Shown here piece after piece: positions 6,164-13,183 of a stretch of DNA of 14,289 bases. How positions within the stretch are numbered: position 1 is the stretch's first letter; every line of letters begins with the position of its first letter. Origin of the DNA: Fibrobacterota bacterium (lineage in GTDB: Bacteria; Fibrobacterota; Chitinivibrionia; Chitinivibrionales; JANQEN01). The stretch spans positions 1 through 14,289 of the forward strand of contig JAUXBV010000020.1 in the NCBI GenBank assembly GCA_030619215.1, read 5' to 3'. The notes beneath the pieces were generated by a model that ran no database searches, had not been told where the DNA came from, and saw only the letters and a list, made by a program, of their open reading frames with translations. The position numbers and the translations under genes are program-made.

Positions 6164-6471
6164 TTTAAGAAGTCCCCAAAGTAACTGGTTTATAAACCAA
6201 CTATGCATTTTTTATAATGTGTAAAAATAGATTATTACATCAAAACTTTAAATATTCTTCAAAGAAATAGTGATAATAGTAAGGCGGGATAAGGGTATTA
6301 ATTTGTAGACAATTCTAAAAATGTATTATACAATTATACAATCACTAATAAAATTATTTGTTCTTATAAACGAAATCTTTAATACTATTTGTCTTTAAGA
6401 TGCAATCTTATCTATTTTAAAACGATTAAATTTTTAGTTATAAGATTTGTATCATTTGATGGAGGACATCC
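6164..6471. other. Divergent intergenic region, thiC / dksA-like
   Basis: This AT-rich gap must contain the promoters for the ThiC-family gene (leftward) and the DksA-like operon (rightward). I could not assign either with confidence; TATAAG near 6440 is the best -10 candidate for the rightward transcript. No TPP-riboswitch core is apparent on the minus strand. A short direct repeat TTATACAA occurs twice in a row near 6325-6341. The ribosome binding site of the next gene, GGAGG at 6461-6465, closes the region. Confidence 0.4.
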
Positions 6472-6999
6472 ATGGCTCGTTCCAAGGTAACAAAGAGCTC
6501 GAAGAGTCCGAAAAAATCAGTTTCAAAAAACAAAAAAATGGCCCCGAAAAGGACGAAGAGCTTAAAAACCGCTAAAAGCCCGAAGCGTGTAAAGGGTTCA
6601 AAAAGTTTATCAAGAAAGAAGCTTTCCAAAAAAGAGCTGACACACTTCAAAAAGAAGCTCATAGAAGAAAAACAGAAGGTCCTTGAAGAAATGGGAACTC
6701 TGCAGAGCAACAACCTTATGCAGTCTATTTCCGATCAATCCGGTGAGATTTCCCGTTACTCTTATCACCTTGGTGACACCGCCTCCCTGTCCTATGGCCG
6801 TGAATTCTCTATGGGGCTTGCAGAACGCCAGCAGAAGTATCTTGAACAGGTTGATGAGGCACTCGAAAGAATTGAGAATAGAACTTATGGTATCTGCAAG
6901 GTTACCGGTGAACTGATACCAATAGAACGACTTGAAGAGGTTCCTGTTGCAAAGTATTCGGTAAAAGGTAAAGAGATATTAGAAAAAAAGAGACGTTGA
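6472..6999 (+). CDS. DksA/TraR-family protein with lysine-rich tail
   Basis: Residues 55-175 form the DksA/TraR fold: a coiled coil (about 52-80 and 112-137) and a C-terminal finger region reading YGICKVTGELIPIERLEEVP. DksA-type proteins enter the RNA polymerase secondary channel and adjust initiation. Here three of the four zinc cysteines are gone: only Cys142 remains, Thr145 replaces its partner, and the last pair is replaced around Tyr162-Lys165. This YGIC.VTG variant resembles one I associate with Bacteroidota-type genomes. Residues 1-53 are an added Lys/Ser/Pro-rich tail with SPKK/SPKR motifs like histone H1, suggesting DNA or RNA binding. GGAGG lies six bases before the ATG. It is the first gene of a co-directional run, six bases before the Omp85 gene. 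Family firm; regulatory role inferred. Confidence 0.85.
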   Translation: MARSKVTKSSKSPKKSVSKNKKMAPKRTKSLKTAKSPKRVKGSKSLSRKKLSKKELTHFKKKLIEEKQKVLEEMGTLQSNNLMQSISDQSGEISRYSYHLGDTASLSYGREFSMGLAERQQKYLEQVDEALERIENRTYGICKVTGELIPIERLEEVPVAKYSVKGKEILEKKRR

Positions 7000-7005
7000 T
7001 AGTTC

Positions 7006-8835
7006 TTGTATGAAAAAAAAATCACTCAAAAAAAAATAACCGCAGGCATATCACTTTCTACGATCTGCCGTATCCCCTTATATTTTCTAATCACCATTCT
7101 CTTTTTTTCAATTTCCAGCTTCGCCAAAGCAAAAGACCATATTCTTTTTTCCGATTCTATATTCGTATATAAAATTAGAACAGGCTCCATAAAAAAAACC
7201 GCTCTTAGGCGGTATGTTAAAACCTATCCAAAAGAAACGAAAAAAGCAGCACTGTTCAACCTCCTTGACTCCCTGGGGTATTTTAATTCCCATACTGATA
7301 CCATTGCTGAAGATACGATAATTATCGATATTGGCAACCGCTCATTTGTTGATACCATCTTAGTTCAATCTGATTATCCGCTTATAATAGATTCTGTTCT
7401 TTCATTACGCTTTCCAATCCCCTATGATGCCGGTGCTCTTCAATCTGTTGCCGGAAAAACCCTTACCTTTCTGGCGCAACGAGGATTCCCCTTTGCAAAA
7501 CTTTCAATTGCAATCTCAGATGCTACTTCAAATGACACAGCATTGGATACAGTTAATATAGGCATAAGCGGGAAACATCTTACTATACAATTCATTGTTG
7601 ATACTGAAAAAAGATGTGTCTTTGACAGCCCATTGTTTTTCGGAGATTTTAAAACCAGGGAAAAAATTATTATCAGGGATATTGTTTTCAGCAGGGGGAA
7701 GCCATTTAACATACGCAAGATTGAGACGTCCCAAAAGCGGCTCATGTCACGATACTACATCGAATATGTAGATGTGATATCCCCTGGAATTATTTCCGAT
7801 TCGCAGGATACGCCAACCGGCCAAACAGCGACACCTGAAGACTTTGAGGCTGACCCGGTTGATACGGTTGCCGTACCATTTGTCATTAAAGATAAGTCCG
7901 GTATGGGAGTTGACGGCGCTGTAGCTTATAATTCGGATGTGAAATCCCTGTCCGGGCTTCTGAATCTTACCATGCTTAATATCCTGCATCGAGGAGAAGC
8001 CTTATCTCTCTATTATCGGGGTGAAGAGTTACTGCAACAATTTGAAGTTGAAATATCAATACCCTATCCTTTTACGTGGCCCCTGTTTTGTTCAGGGTCG
8101 TTCGGATTGGAAATTGAGAAAGACAGCTATGGTTATCTTCAGGGCGAGTTCAAGGTACTTACCCAGCTTAAAGGGCTGTGGCAGGCAGGCGTTTCTGTTA
8201 AGGGACACGAAACAACGGTGAAAGTCAATGATTCATCATGGATCTCATGGAATTTTTATGGTGTTGATCTAATATTGCAGCGACAGGTTGAACCGTATAG
8301 AGCGGGCATTCTTTCCAGAGAGTTCTCCATGCGTACGGGTACCGGAATAGCTGACAGAACACATGGCAAGTTCAGCAGGTGGAGCTTTGACTTTTCCGCA
8401 GGCTCGCACATTCCCCTGTTTAAACGGCAGGCATTTTTAGGAAAAGTTGCAACCAAAGCTATCACCTCCGATGAAAGAGATTCGCTGCATCAGACGGAAA
8501 AAATCAGAATTGGCGGATACAGAAATGTTCGGGGGTATGCTGAAAATTATTACCCTTTTAAAGCGGTTGCATACTTGCAGACAGAATACCACTATTATTT
8601 TAACCCAACGGGCTCGGTATATATTTTTATAGACGGCGGCGCAGGCTTTCTTGAACAGATAAGCCTTAACGCTGATGACCGGACAGATGTGCTTGGTTTT
8701 GGGCTGGGAATCCGTGTACCGGTTAAATTCGGGACCTTCTCACTTGAATGGGCGCGGAATTATGAAGAGCGCAAAGGACTTGGAAGAATACATGTAAGGT
8801 TCCGTAACACTCTATCCACTGGAATGGGCCTGTGA
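7006..8835 (+). CDS. Omp85-family outer membrane protein, TamA-like size
   Basis: Omp85 proteins insert or move proteins (sometimes lipids) across the outer membrane using periplasmic POTRA domains and a C-terminal beta-barrel. A signal peptide spans about residues 1-42 (hydrophobic 23-38, cleavage likely after SFAKA). Three POTRA-like segments follow: about 60-110 (SLGYFN), 115-200 (LAQRGFPFAKLSI) and 205-265 (GKPFNIRKIE...YYIEYVDV). The barrel covers about 295-609, with RIGGYRNVRGYAE holding the diagnostic RGY at 509-511 and later FGLGIRVPVKFGTFSLEWA. At 609 residues with three POTRAs it is closer to TamA than to BamA (usually five POTRAs, about 800). The frame opens with TTG at 7006 and no good ribosome binding site; an ATG at 7010 is out of frame across an A9 tract. 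It overlaps the next gene by four bases. Confidence 0.85.
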   Translation: MYEKKITQKKITAGISLSTICRIPLYFLITILFFSISSFAKAKDHILFSDSIFVYKIRTGSIKKTALRRYVKTYPKETKKAALFNLLDSLGYFNSHTDTIAEDTIIIDIGNRSFVDTILVQSDYPLIIDSVLSLRFPIPYDAGALQSVAGKTLTFLAQRGFPFAKLSIAISDATSNDTALDTVNIGISGKHLTIQFIVDTEKRCVFDSPLFFGDFKTREKIIIRDIVFSRGKPFNIRKIETSQKRLMSRYYIEYVDVISPGIISDSQDTPTGQTATPEDFEADPVDTVAVPFVIKDKSGMGVDGAVAYNSDVKSLSGLLNLTMLNILHRGEALSLYYRGEELLQQFEVEISIPYPFTWPLFCSGSFGLEIEKDSYGYLQGEFKVLTQLKGLWQAGVSVKGHETTVKVNDSSWISWNFYGVDLILQRQVEPYRAGILSREFSMRTGTGIADRTHGKFSRWSFDFSAGSHIPLFKRQAFLGKVATKAITSDERDSLHQTEKIRIGGYRNVRGYAENYYPFKAVAYLQTEYHYYFNPTGSVYIFIDGGAGFLEQISLNADDRTDVLGFGLGIRVPVKFGTFSLEWARNYEERKGLGRIHVRFRNTLSTGMGL

Positions 8836-10556
8836 AAAAAGCTCTATATTTAATAACCTGTCTATTGCTTTCCTCTCCGCTATACAGCAGCCCGGATGAA
8901 TGCGTATATATGGACCCTATCTGGCAGATAAAACAACCTGAAACGCAACAAAACCTTCTTCGTAATCCCTCTTTTAAAAAAATGGACAAGCAGTGCTTCA
9001 TAGCTTTTTTGAACCGCCTTTCTCAAAGCTCCGTCAAACTAAAAACTACTTCACTGCTGTCGTTTCTTAAAAAATATTGTGCGTCAACCAACTCTTTTGA
9101 TCTTTCAGTGCTGGATGCATTTCTCAGAACAGTTAATGTGGCAGGCAACCCGGGTTTGTCAACTAATATTGTTACCCTGTGGGAATCGTATAACGGATCA
9201 ATACGAAAGAAGCTCGCCCAATGCGAGGAGCGTAGTTTATATGCAGAGGTGGACAGCTTTTATAATGACCTCTTTTTGTTGTCATTGCTCGATGTTTACG
9301 ACCTTTTGAAATGGACCAAAATAAAAGGAATCCTTGGTGATTACAATGGTGCCGCCCAAATTTTCTGTGAGGTTTCTCAATACAGGAAGAACTTTGTTTC
9401 CATGGCTCGAAGCCAGTTTACCCGTTTGCTGGCTGAATCCGATTCCTCGGATTTTCAAAGCAACGCTCTTGACATATACAAAGAATGTTACCTTTCAAAA
9501 CCGAATGCGGACACACTCTCTCTTTCAAACTGGCTAAGCAGAACATACGCCCGTTTTAACTTATTTAATGAAGAAAACAGTGCCATTATTGAACTGGACA
9601 GGGATGAAAAATCCAGGGGAGGTCGCCTTCTTGCTACGGCACAAAACCGATTTTCAAACAGGCTTTTTGCAGAGGCAATTCAACCGGCCTTGCAATCATG
9701 GAAATATCTTTCAACAGAGCCGCAGCGCCACAGGTGTGCAATAATTTTATACCAGTCATATTCCGGTATCGGCAAAGCTGACTCAGCAATACTATGGCTT
9801 GAAAGAGTAAAACTAAGAAATGAGCTGAGCAAAGTAAATGCTGTGGTGCTTTATCAAGAAGCCGGTTTATTTGAAAAAGCTATTGACATAATTACTACTT
9901 TAAAAATATCGATATCAAGGGACACATTAACGATACGACAATTTCTCTTTGAAGGGAAGATCGAAAATGCCCGCTCTTTTATAGTGAAATGCTCAAAAGC
10001 CGACCTATGGCAATCGGCCAGGTTAGATAACTTTTTATGGAAAATAAGAACAGGTGTATTTTCCGGTATGCTAGATGACGCTGGACTGTATATTGACAGT
10101 ATTAATTCTATCGGCATTCCACCGTCCTGGCATTATACCAAAGAGATACTTATTTACCGAATGGCTTTGCAGCGACTGGGAGTAAACCAGCAGGCATTTG
10201 CATACTGGGGACGATTACGATACTTCGCATACATTAAAAAGCCGCAAAATATGGCAACTGGTTTTAATGGAGGGAAGTGGCCTCTTGATATTCGGGAATT
10301 TATTGCGGCCACACTAGTAGAAGCGCTCATAACAAATAAACAGTATGAAAAAGCACAATATGTACTGGAACTCGTTCCAGAGTTAAATGAATCGCCACAA
10401 ATTATTTATTTTCGTGCTCTGACAAGTTTTAACCTTGGATATTCAGACAGGGCAAAAAAGTTATTTGAAAACATTATACTTTCTAATCCTGATGGTGTTT
10501 TTGCACATAAAGCCAGAATATATCTTTTAAAGCTTAACGAACCTCAAAGCATGTAA
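8832..10556 (+). CDS. Exported helical-repeat (TPR-like) protein
   Basis: The protein starts with a signal peptide, MKKALYLITCLLLSSPLYSS (cleavage near residue 19-20, no lipobox Cys), so it should reside in the periplasm. The remaining 550 residues are almost entirely helical, with alternating aromatic and small residues. The C-terminal part has recognisable tetratricopeptide units, for example NKQYEKAQYVLELVPELN and YFRALTSFNLGYSDRAKKLFENII, around residues 495-560. No catalytic motif is visible. The GTG start overlaps the Omp85 stop (GTGA at 8832-8835), so the two are translationally coupled. TPR proteins such as BamD assist Omp85 proteins, which makes this a candidate periplasmic partner; that is inference from coupling, and the specific family is not recognised. 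Confidence 0.75.
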   Translation: MKKALYLITCLLLSSPLYSSPDECVYMDPIWQIKQPETQQNLLRNPSFKKMDKQCFIAFLNRLSQSSVKLKTTSLLSFLKKYCASTNSFDLSVLDAFLRTVNVAGNPGLSTNIVTLWESYNGSIRKKLAQCEERSLYAEVDSFYNDLFLLSLLDVYDLLKWTKIKGILGDYNGAAQIFCEVSQYRKNFVSMARSQFTRLLAESDSSDFQSNALDIYKECYLSKPNADTLSLSNWLSRTYARFNLFNEENSAIIELDRDEKSRGGRLLATAQNRFSNRLFAEAIQPALQSWKYLSTEPQRHRCAIILYQSYSGIGKADSAILWLERVKLRNELSKVNAVVLYQEAGLFEKAIDIITTLKISISRDTLTIRQFLFEGKIENARSFIVKCSKADLWQSARLDNFLWKIRTGVFSGMLDDAGLYIDSINSIGIPPSWHYTKEILIYRMALQRLGVNQQAFAYWGRLRYFAYIKKPQNMATGFNGGKWPLDIREFIAATLVEALITNKQYEKAQYVLELVPELNESPQIIYFRALTSFNLGYSDRAKKLFENIILSNPDGVFAHKARIYLLKLNEPQSM

Positions 10557-10571
10557 TTCCGGAGGGAAACA

Positions 10572-10817
10572 ATGAGTATTCGATGGATAAAAAATGTTGT
10601 AATTGACGGGGAAAAATCGACGATTGAGATTCAGCTCGGCGATAAAAAAATCGGAGACAAGTGTTATACTCGTATCTCTAATGAACTTGAAGCTTATTTT
10701 AATAATTTATCTGAAGTACGTGATGATATTATTGCCCAGGGAATTGACATACTGAAAAAAAGACTCGAAGGGAAGAAGGTTTGCTACCCTGACGGTAGTG
10801 ATTATGGCTGGCAATAA
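10572..10817 (+). CDS. Small hypothetical protein, 81 residues
   Basis: I do not recognise this protein. It reads MSIRWIKNVVIDGEKSTIEI, then a short acidic-basic beta-rich half followed by a helical half (ELEAYFNNLSEVRDDIIAQGIDILKKRLEGKK) and ends DGSDYGWQ. It has two cysteines, no signal peptide and no membrane segment, so it should be cytoplasmic. Coding is well supported: a perfect GGAGG (10561-10565) stands six bases before the ATG, and the gene begins 15 bases after the TPR-protein stop, in the same transcript. Its location with the Omp85/TPR genes says nothing firm about its job. Confidence 0.7.
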   Translation: MSIRWIKNVVIDGEKSTIEIQLGDKKIGDKCYTRISNELEAYFNNLSEVRDDIIAQGIDILKKRLEGKKVCYPDGSDYGWQ

Positions 10818-10902
10818 ATCAGGTATATATAATTGATAACATTGAGTCTCTTTTAAGAAAGACAAGGTGCCGATTTATTAGCACTGTAAAAATATTTCTT
10901 TC

Positions 10903-10932
10903 TTTACTTCTATAGATAACCGGAAATATATT
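10903..10932 (+). promoter_or_regulatory. Possible promoter before the small membrane protein
   Basis: TTTACT (10903-10908) and TATATT (10927-10932) are 18 bases apart, matching the sigma-70 consensus at 4 of 6 and 5 of 6. It lies in the 187-base gap before the gene at 11005, about 72 bases upstream of its ATG. AT-rich DNA yields such matches by chance, so this is weak. Confidence 0.25.
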
Positions 10933-11004
10933 ATACAAAGAGGTGAATATTTAAATTCCTGAAGTTATCAATAGAAACATATTTTTCACTTTGGATTAAT
11001 TAAA

Positions 11005-11265
11005 ATGCCTTATTATTCTCTTGTGTGGACAGTTGCCTGTATCTTTATATTTCTACTTGGAATCTCAATAGGCCACTCTTTATTCACACTTAAAATGCGT
11101 AAAGAGGAAAACAAAAAACGTGAACTTGAACTCGCCCTTCTCACCAAACACTCCCAGGTTATGAAAGAACGTAAACACCTGTCGGAAAGATTGGAAGAAT
11201 TAATATATAAAGTAAATGTAAAGAAGGAAATTGATAATATTATAGGGAAAAAAGATATTAGCTGA
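11005..11265 (+). CDS. Small membrane-anchored coiled-coil protein
   Basis: This is an 86-residue protein with one N-terminal transmembrane segment (about residues 5-28, YSLVWTVACIFIFLLGISIG), followed by a highly charged helix (30-75, MRKEENKKRELELALLTKHS onward) with heptad-like spacing. The expected topology is a membrane anchor with a cytoplasmic coiled coil, the general design of small scaffold or phage-shock-like proteins, but I recognise no family. The ATG at 11005 has only a poor ribosome binding site; the hydrophobic start and lack of an upstream alternative support it. It may have its own promoter, being separated by 187 bases from the preceding gene, and is followed by a terminator at 11324-11351. 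Confidence 0.6.
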   Translation: MPYYSLVWTVACIFIFLLGISIGHSLFTLKMRKEENKKRELELALLTKHSQVMKERKHLSERLEELIYKVNVKKEIDNIIGKKDIS

Positions 11266-11275
11266 ATACAATAAA

Positions 11276-11301
11276 AAATCCCCATGCAAGCACGGGGATT
11301 T
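11276..11301 (-). terminator. Terminator-like hairpin for the rfb operon
   Basis: Read on the minus strand, AAATCCCC pairs with GGGGATTT in an 8-base stem around a 10-base loop, and the second arm runs into TTTTTT, the classical Rho-independent pattern. It lies about 50 bases past the rfbA stop. Read on the plus strand the stem lacks an immediate U-tract, so it mainly suits leftward transcription. Confidence 0.65.
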
Positions 11302-11323
11302 AGAAATTCATTTTTATAATACC

Positions 11324-11351
11324 GCTATCGTGATTCAGGATAGCTTTTTTT
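11324..11351 (+). terminator. Terminator for the plus-strand genes
   Basis: GCTATC (11324-11329) pairs with GATAGC (11339-11344) across a 9-base loop and is followed directly by seven T (11345-11351). This fits a Rho-independent terminator for transcription arriving from the small membrane protein gene at 11005-11265. Its T-tract overlaps the stop codon of convergent rfbA (11350-11352). Confidence 0.55.
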
Positions 11352-12219
11352 ATTCTTCTTCTACTAACATCAAAAGGTATTGTCCGTAGCTGCTTTTTTT
11401 CATCGGCTCTGCCAGCTTTGTCAACTGTTCTTTGTCAATAAATTCCATTCTATAGGCAATCTCTTCAGGTGAAGACACAATCAGCCCCTGGCGATTTTGA
11501 ATTGTTTCTACAAACTGAGACGCCTGCATCATTGATTCATGGGTGCCGGTATCCAGCCAGGCAACGCCACGGCCAAGAAGTTGTACTTCCAGCAGACCCT
11601 TTTCAAGATAAACCTTATTCAGGTCAGTAATTTCCAGTTCACCTCGAGCAGACGGCTTTATCCGGCGGGCATATTCAACTACATTACCGTCATAGCAATA
11701 TAAACCTGTTACTGCATAATTTGACTTAGGTTTTTTTGGCTTTTCTTCAATACTAATAGCTTTAATGTTTTTGTCAAATTCTACAACACCATATCTTTCC
11801 GGGTCTGTCACCCTATATCCAAACACAGTAGCCCCTTTTGTTTTCAAAACAGCCTTATGCAGCCTCCCTAAAAATTCTTGCCCAAAGAAAATATTATCTC
11901 CAAGAATAAGTGTGGTTGGAATATTTCCTACAAAATCAGCCCCAACAATAAAAGCGTGGGCTAAGCCCTCCGGTTTTGGCTGGACAGCATATGAAAATGA
12001 CAAACCCCACAGAGTACCATCACCGAGCAGTTTCTTATATAAAAGGGAATCCTGTGGAGTCGTGATAATTAAAATCTCCTTTATCCCGGCTAACATTAAA
12101 ACAGAAAGGGGGTAATACACCATTGGTTTGTCATATATCGGTATTAATTGTTTGCTGACTGCTATGGTTGACGGATAAAGCCGTGTTCCAGCTCCTCCGG
12201 CAAGAATTATTCCTTTCAT
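11350..12219 (-). CDS. rfbA: Glucose-1-phosphate thymidylyltransferase
   Basis: RfbA (RmlA) joins glucose 1-phosphate and dTTP to form dTDP-glucose, the first step of dTDP-L-rhamnose and related sugars. The nucleotide-binding signature GGAGTRLYP is at residues 8-16, followed by [18 protein letters not shown] (22-39). Further family motifs are [27 protein letters not shown] and the [10 protein letters not shown] segment. The 289-residue length is standard. I start at ATG 12219, giving MKGIILAGG, the usual N-terminus; the frame is open for 30 more codons, but these overlap the end of rfbC and are not family-like. It is the last gene of the operon, 22 bases after rfbC, and ends at convergent terminators. 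Confidence 0.96.
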   Translation of the reverse strand: MKGIILAGGAGTRLYPSTIAVSKQLIPIYDKPMVYYPLSVLMLAGIKEILIITTPQDSLLYKKLLGDGTLWGLSFSYAVQPKPEGLAHAFIVGADFVGNIPTTLILGDNIFFGQEFLGRLHKAVLKTKGATVFGYRVTDPERYGVVEFDKNIKAISIEEKPKKPKSNYAVTGLYCYDGNVVEYARRIKPSARGELEITDLNKVYLEKGLLEVQLLGRGVAWLDTGTHESMMQASQFVETIQNRQGLIVSSPEEIAYRMEFIDKEQLTKLAEPMKKSSYGQYLLMLVEEE

Positions 12220-12241
12220 AGTCTGTCTTATCCTTTGACAA

Positions 12242-12787
12242 TTAAAATGGTGATGTAAAATCCTTAAAAAAAGATGCGTTTGAATCTCTTTCTGAAATAA
12301 TAGGTTCATTAACAGGCCAGTCTATATTTATCAATGGGTCATTCCATCGTATGCTCCCTTCATACTCCGGCATATAAAAATTATCACACTTATAAAAAAC
12401 CTCCGTATTTTCCTCCAAAGTACAAAAACCATGTGCAAACCCAATAGGAATATATAGTAATTTAAAATTTTCATTAGTAAGTATAAAACCCCGCCATTTA
12501 CCATAGGTTGGAGACTCTTTTCTTAAATCAACTGCGACATCGTATATGGAACCATGGAAAACACGCAATAATTTTGCCTGAGCATAGGGAGGTTTTTGAA
12601 AATGCAACCCCCGTAATACGCCTTTTTCCACAGATAAGGAATGATTATCCTGAACGAATTGATTAGCAATCCCATTTTCCGAGAAAGCGCGCCTGGAATA
12701 TGGCTCCAGAAAAAAGCCACGCTTATCTTTGAAGACTTTTGGTTTGACAATTAAAAGACCTTCTATTTCTGTTTTTATTATTTCCAT
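12242..12787 (-). CDS. rfbC: dTDP-4-dehydrorhamnose 3,5-epimerase
   Basis: RfbC (RmlC) epimerises C3 and C5 of dTDP-4-keto-6-deoxyglucose. It is a small cupin-fold dimer of about 180 residues, matching the 181 here. Visible motifs: DKRGFFLE (21-28), QDNHS (46-50), GVLRGLHFQ (56-64) with the catalytic His62, AKLLRV (71-76) with Lys72, VDLR (86-89), PIGFAHGF (114-121), FYK with Tyr132 in the position of the catalytic Tyr, and the DP/INIDWP segment near 150-158. No key residue is missing. The ATG at 12787 starts [10 protein letters not shown], as usual for the family; an AAGGA lies about 12 bases upstream. It sits between the small helical protein gene and rfbA. Confidence 0.96.
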   Translation of the reverse strand: MEIIKTEIEGLLIVKPKVFKDKRGFFLEPYSRRAFSENGIANQFVQDNHSLSVEKGVLRGLHFQKPPYAQAKLLRVFHGSIYDVAVDLRKESPTYGKWRGFILTNENFKLLYIPIGFAHGFCTLEENTEVFYKCDNFYMPEYEGSIRWNDPLINIDWPVNEPIISERDSNASFFKDFTSPF

Positions 12788-12803
12788 CTCCGGTAAATGT
12801 CCT

Positions 12804-13145
12804 TTATGGATGTAAAAGAGAATAACTCTCCGATGATAAAGAGATCAACAACCTGGATACAAGGTTATTCTTCTCCAATGAAGGTACTTTCTGAATATAT
12901 AATCCGGCAATTACCTCTTTTAAACGTGCTAATTCAAAAATCTGTGTATATTTTTTTGAACATATAATTGTTAAATAAAGTAATTCAAGGGCCCTTTCAT
13001 AACATAGTTTCACTGCTTGAAAATCTTCTTTTGAGATCCGGTTTTTTGCTCTATTCAGCTCATTGCCAATCATCAAAATCTGCTTCCCGAAAGAAAACGT
13101 TGACCATTTTTCCGGTGTTAACGTCTTGTGGTGTTTAAGATTCAA
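12804..13145 (-). CDS. Small all-helical protein inside the rfb operon
   Basis: I know no function for this protein. It is about 113 residues, cytoplasmic and mostly helical. The first half has a distinctive run: HHKTLTPEKWSTFSFGKQIL, then MIGNELNRAKNRI and VKLCYERALELLYLTI. From memory, similar small ORFs with a K-W...QILMI.NELNRA...CYERALELL pattern occur as hypothetical proteins in other environmental genomes, so this is likely a real conserved family. Start choice: the frame opens at TTG 13166, but AGGGG (13156-13160) lies inside that extension and precedes TTG 13145, which gives MNLKHHKTL; TTG 13151 is also possible. It lies 38 bases after the rfbB stop and 16 bases before the rfbC start, so it is co-transcribed. 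A role in sugar metabolism is not implied by its sequence. Confidence 0.7.
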   Translation of the reverse strand: MNLKHHKTLTPEKWSTFSFGKQILMIGNELNRAKNRISKEDFQAVKLCYERALELLYLTIICSKKYTQIFELARLKEVIAGLYIQKVPSLEKNNLVSRLLISLSSESYSLLHP

Positions 13146-13183
13146 AATCAATAAGCCCCTTGACAATTTCTGTTATTCTCCGT

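Noticed and set aside
6164..6471. TPP riboswitch upstream of the ThiC-family gene
   Set aside because: I looked on the minus strand for the conserved CTGAGA and ACCTGAT-type cores and found none; a covariance scan would settle it.
10832..10972. ATTGATAAC and GTTATCAAT, a 9-base inverted pair 123 bases apart
   Set aside because: Arms are short and AT-rich with a long gap; such pairs are expected by chance in this composition.
12220..12309. N-terminal extension of RfbA by 30 residues
   Set aside because: It overlaps rfbC, is not family-like, and the canonical MKGIILAGG start at 12219 is preceded by a purine-rich site.
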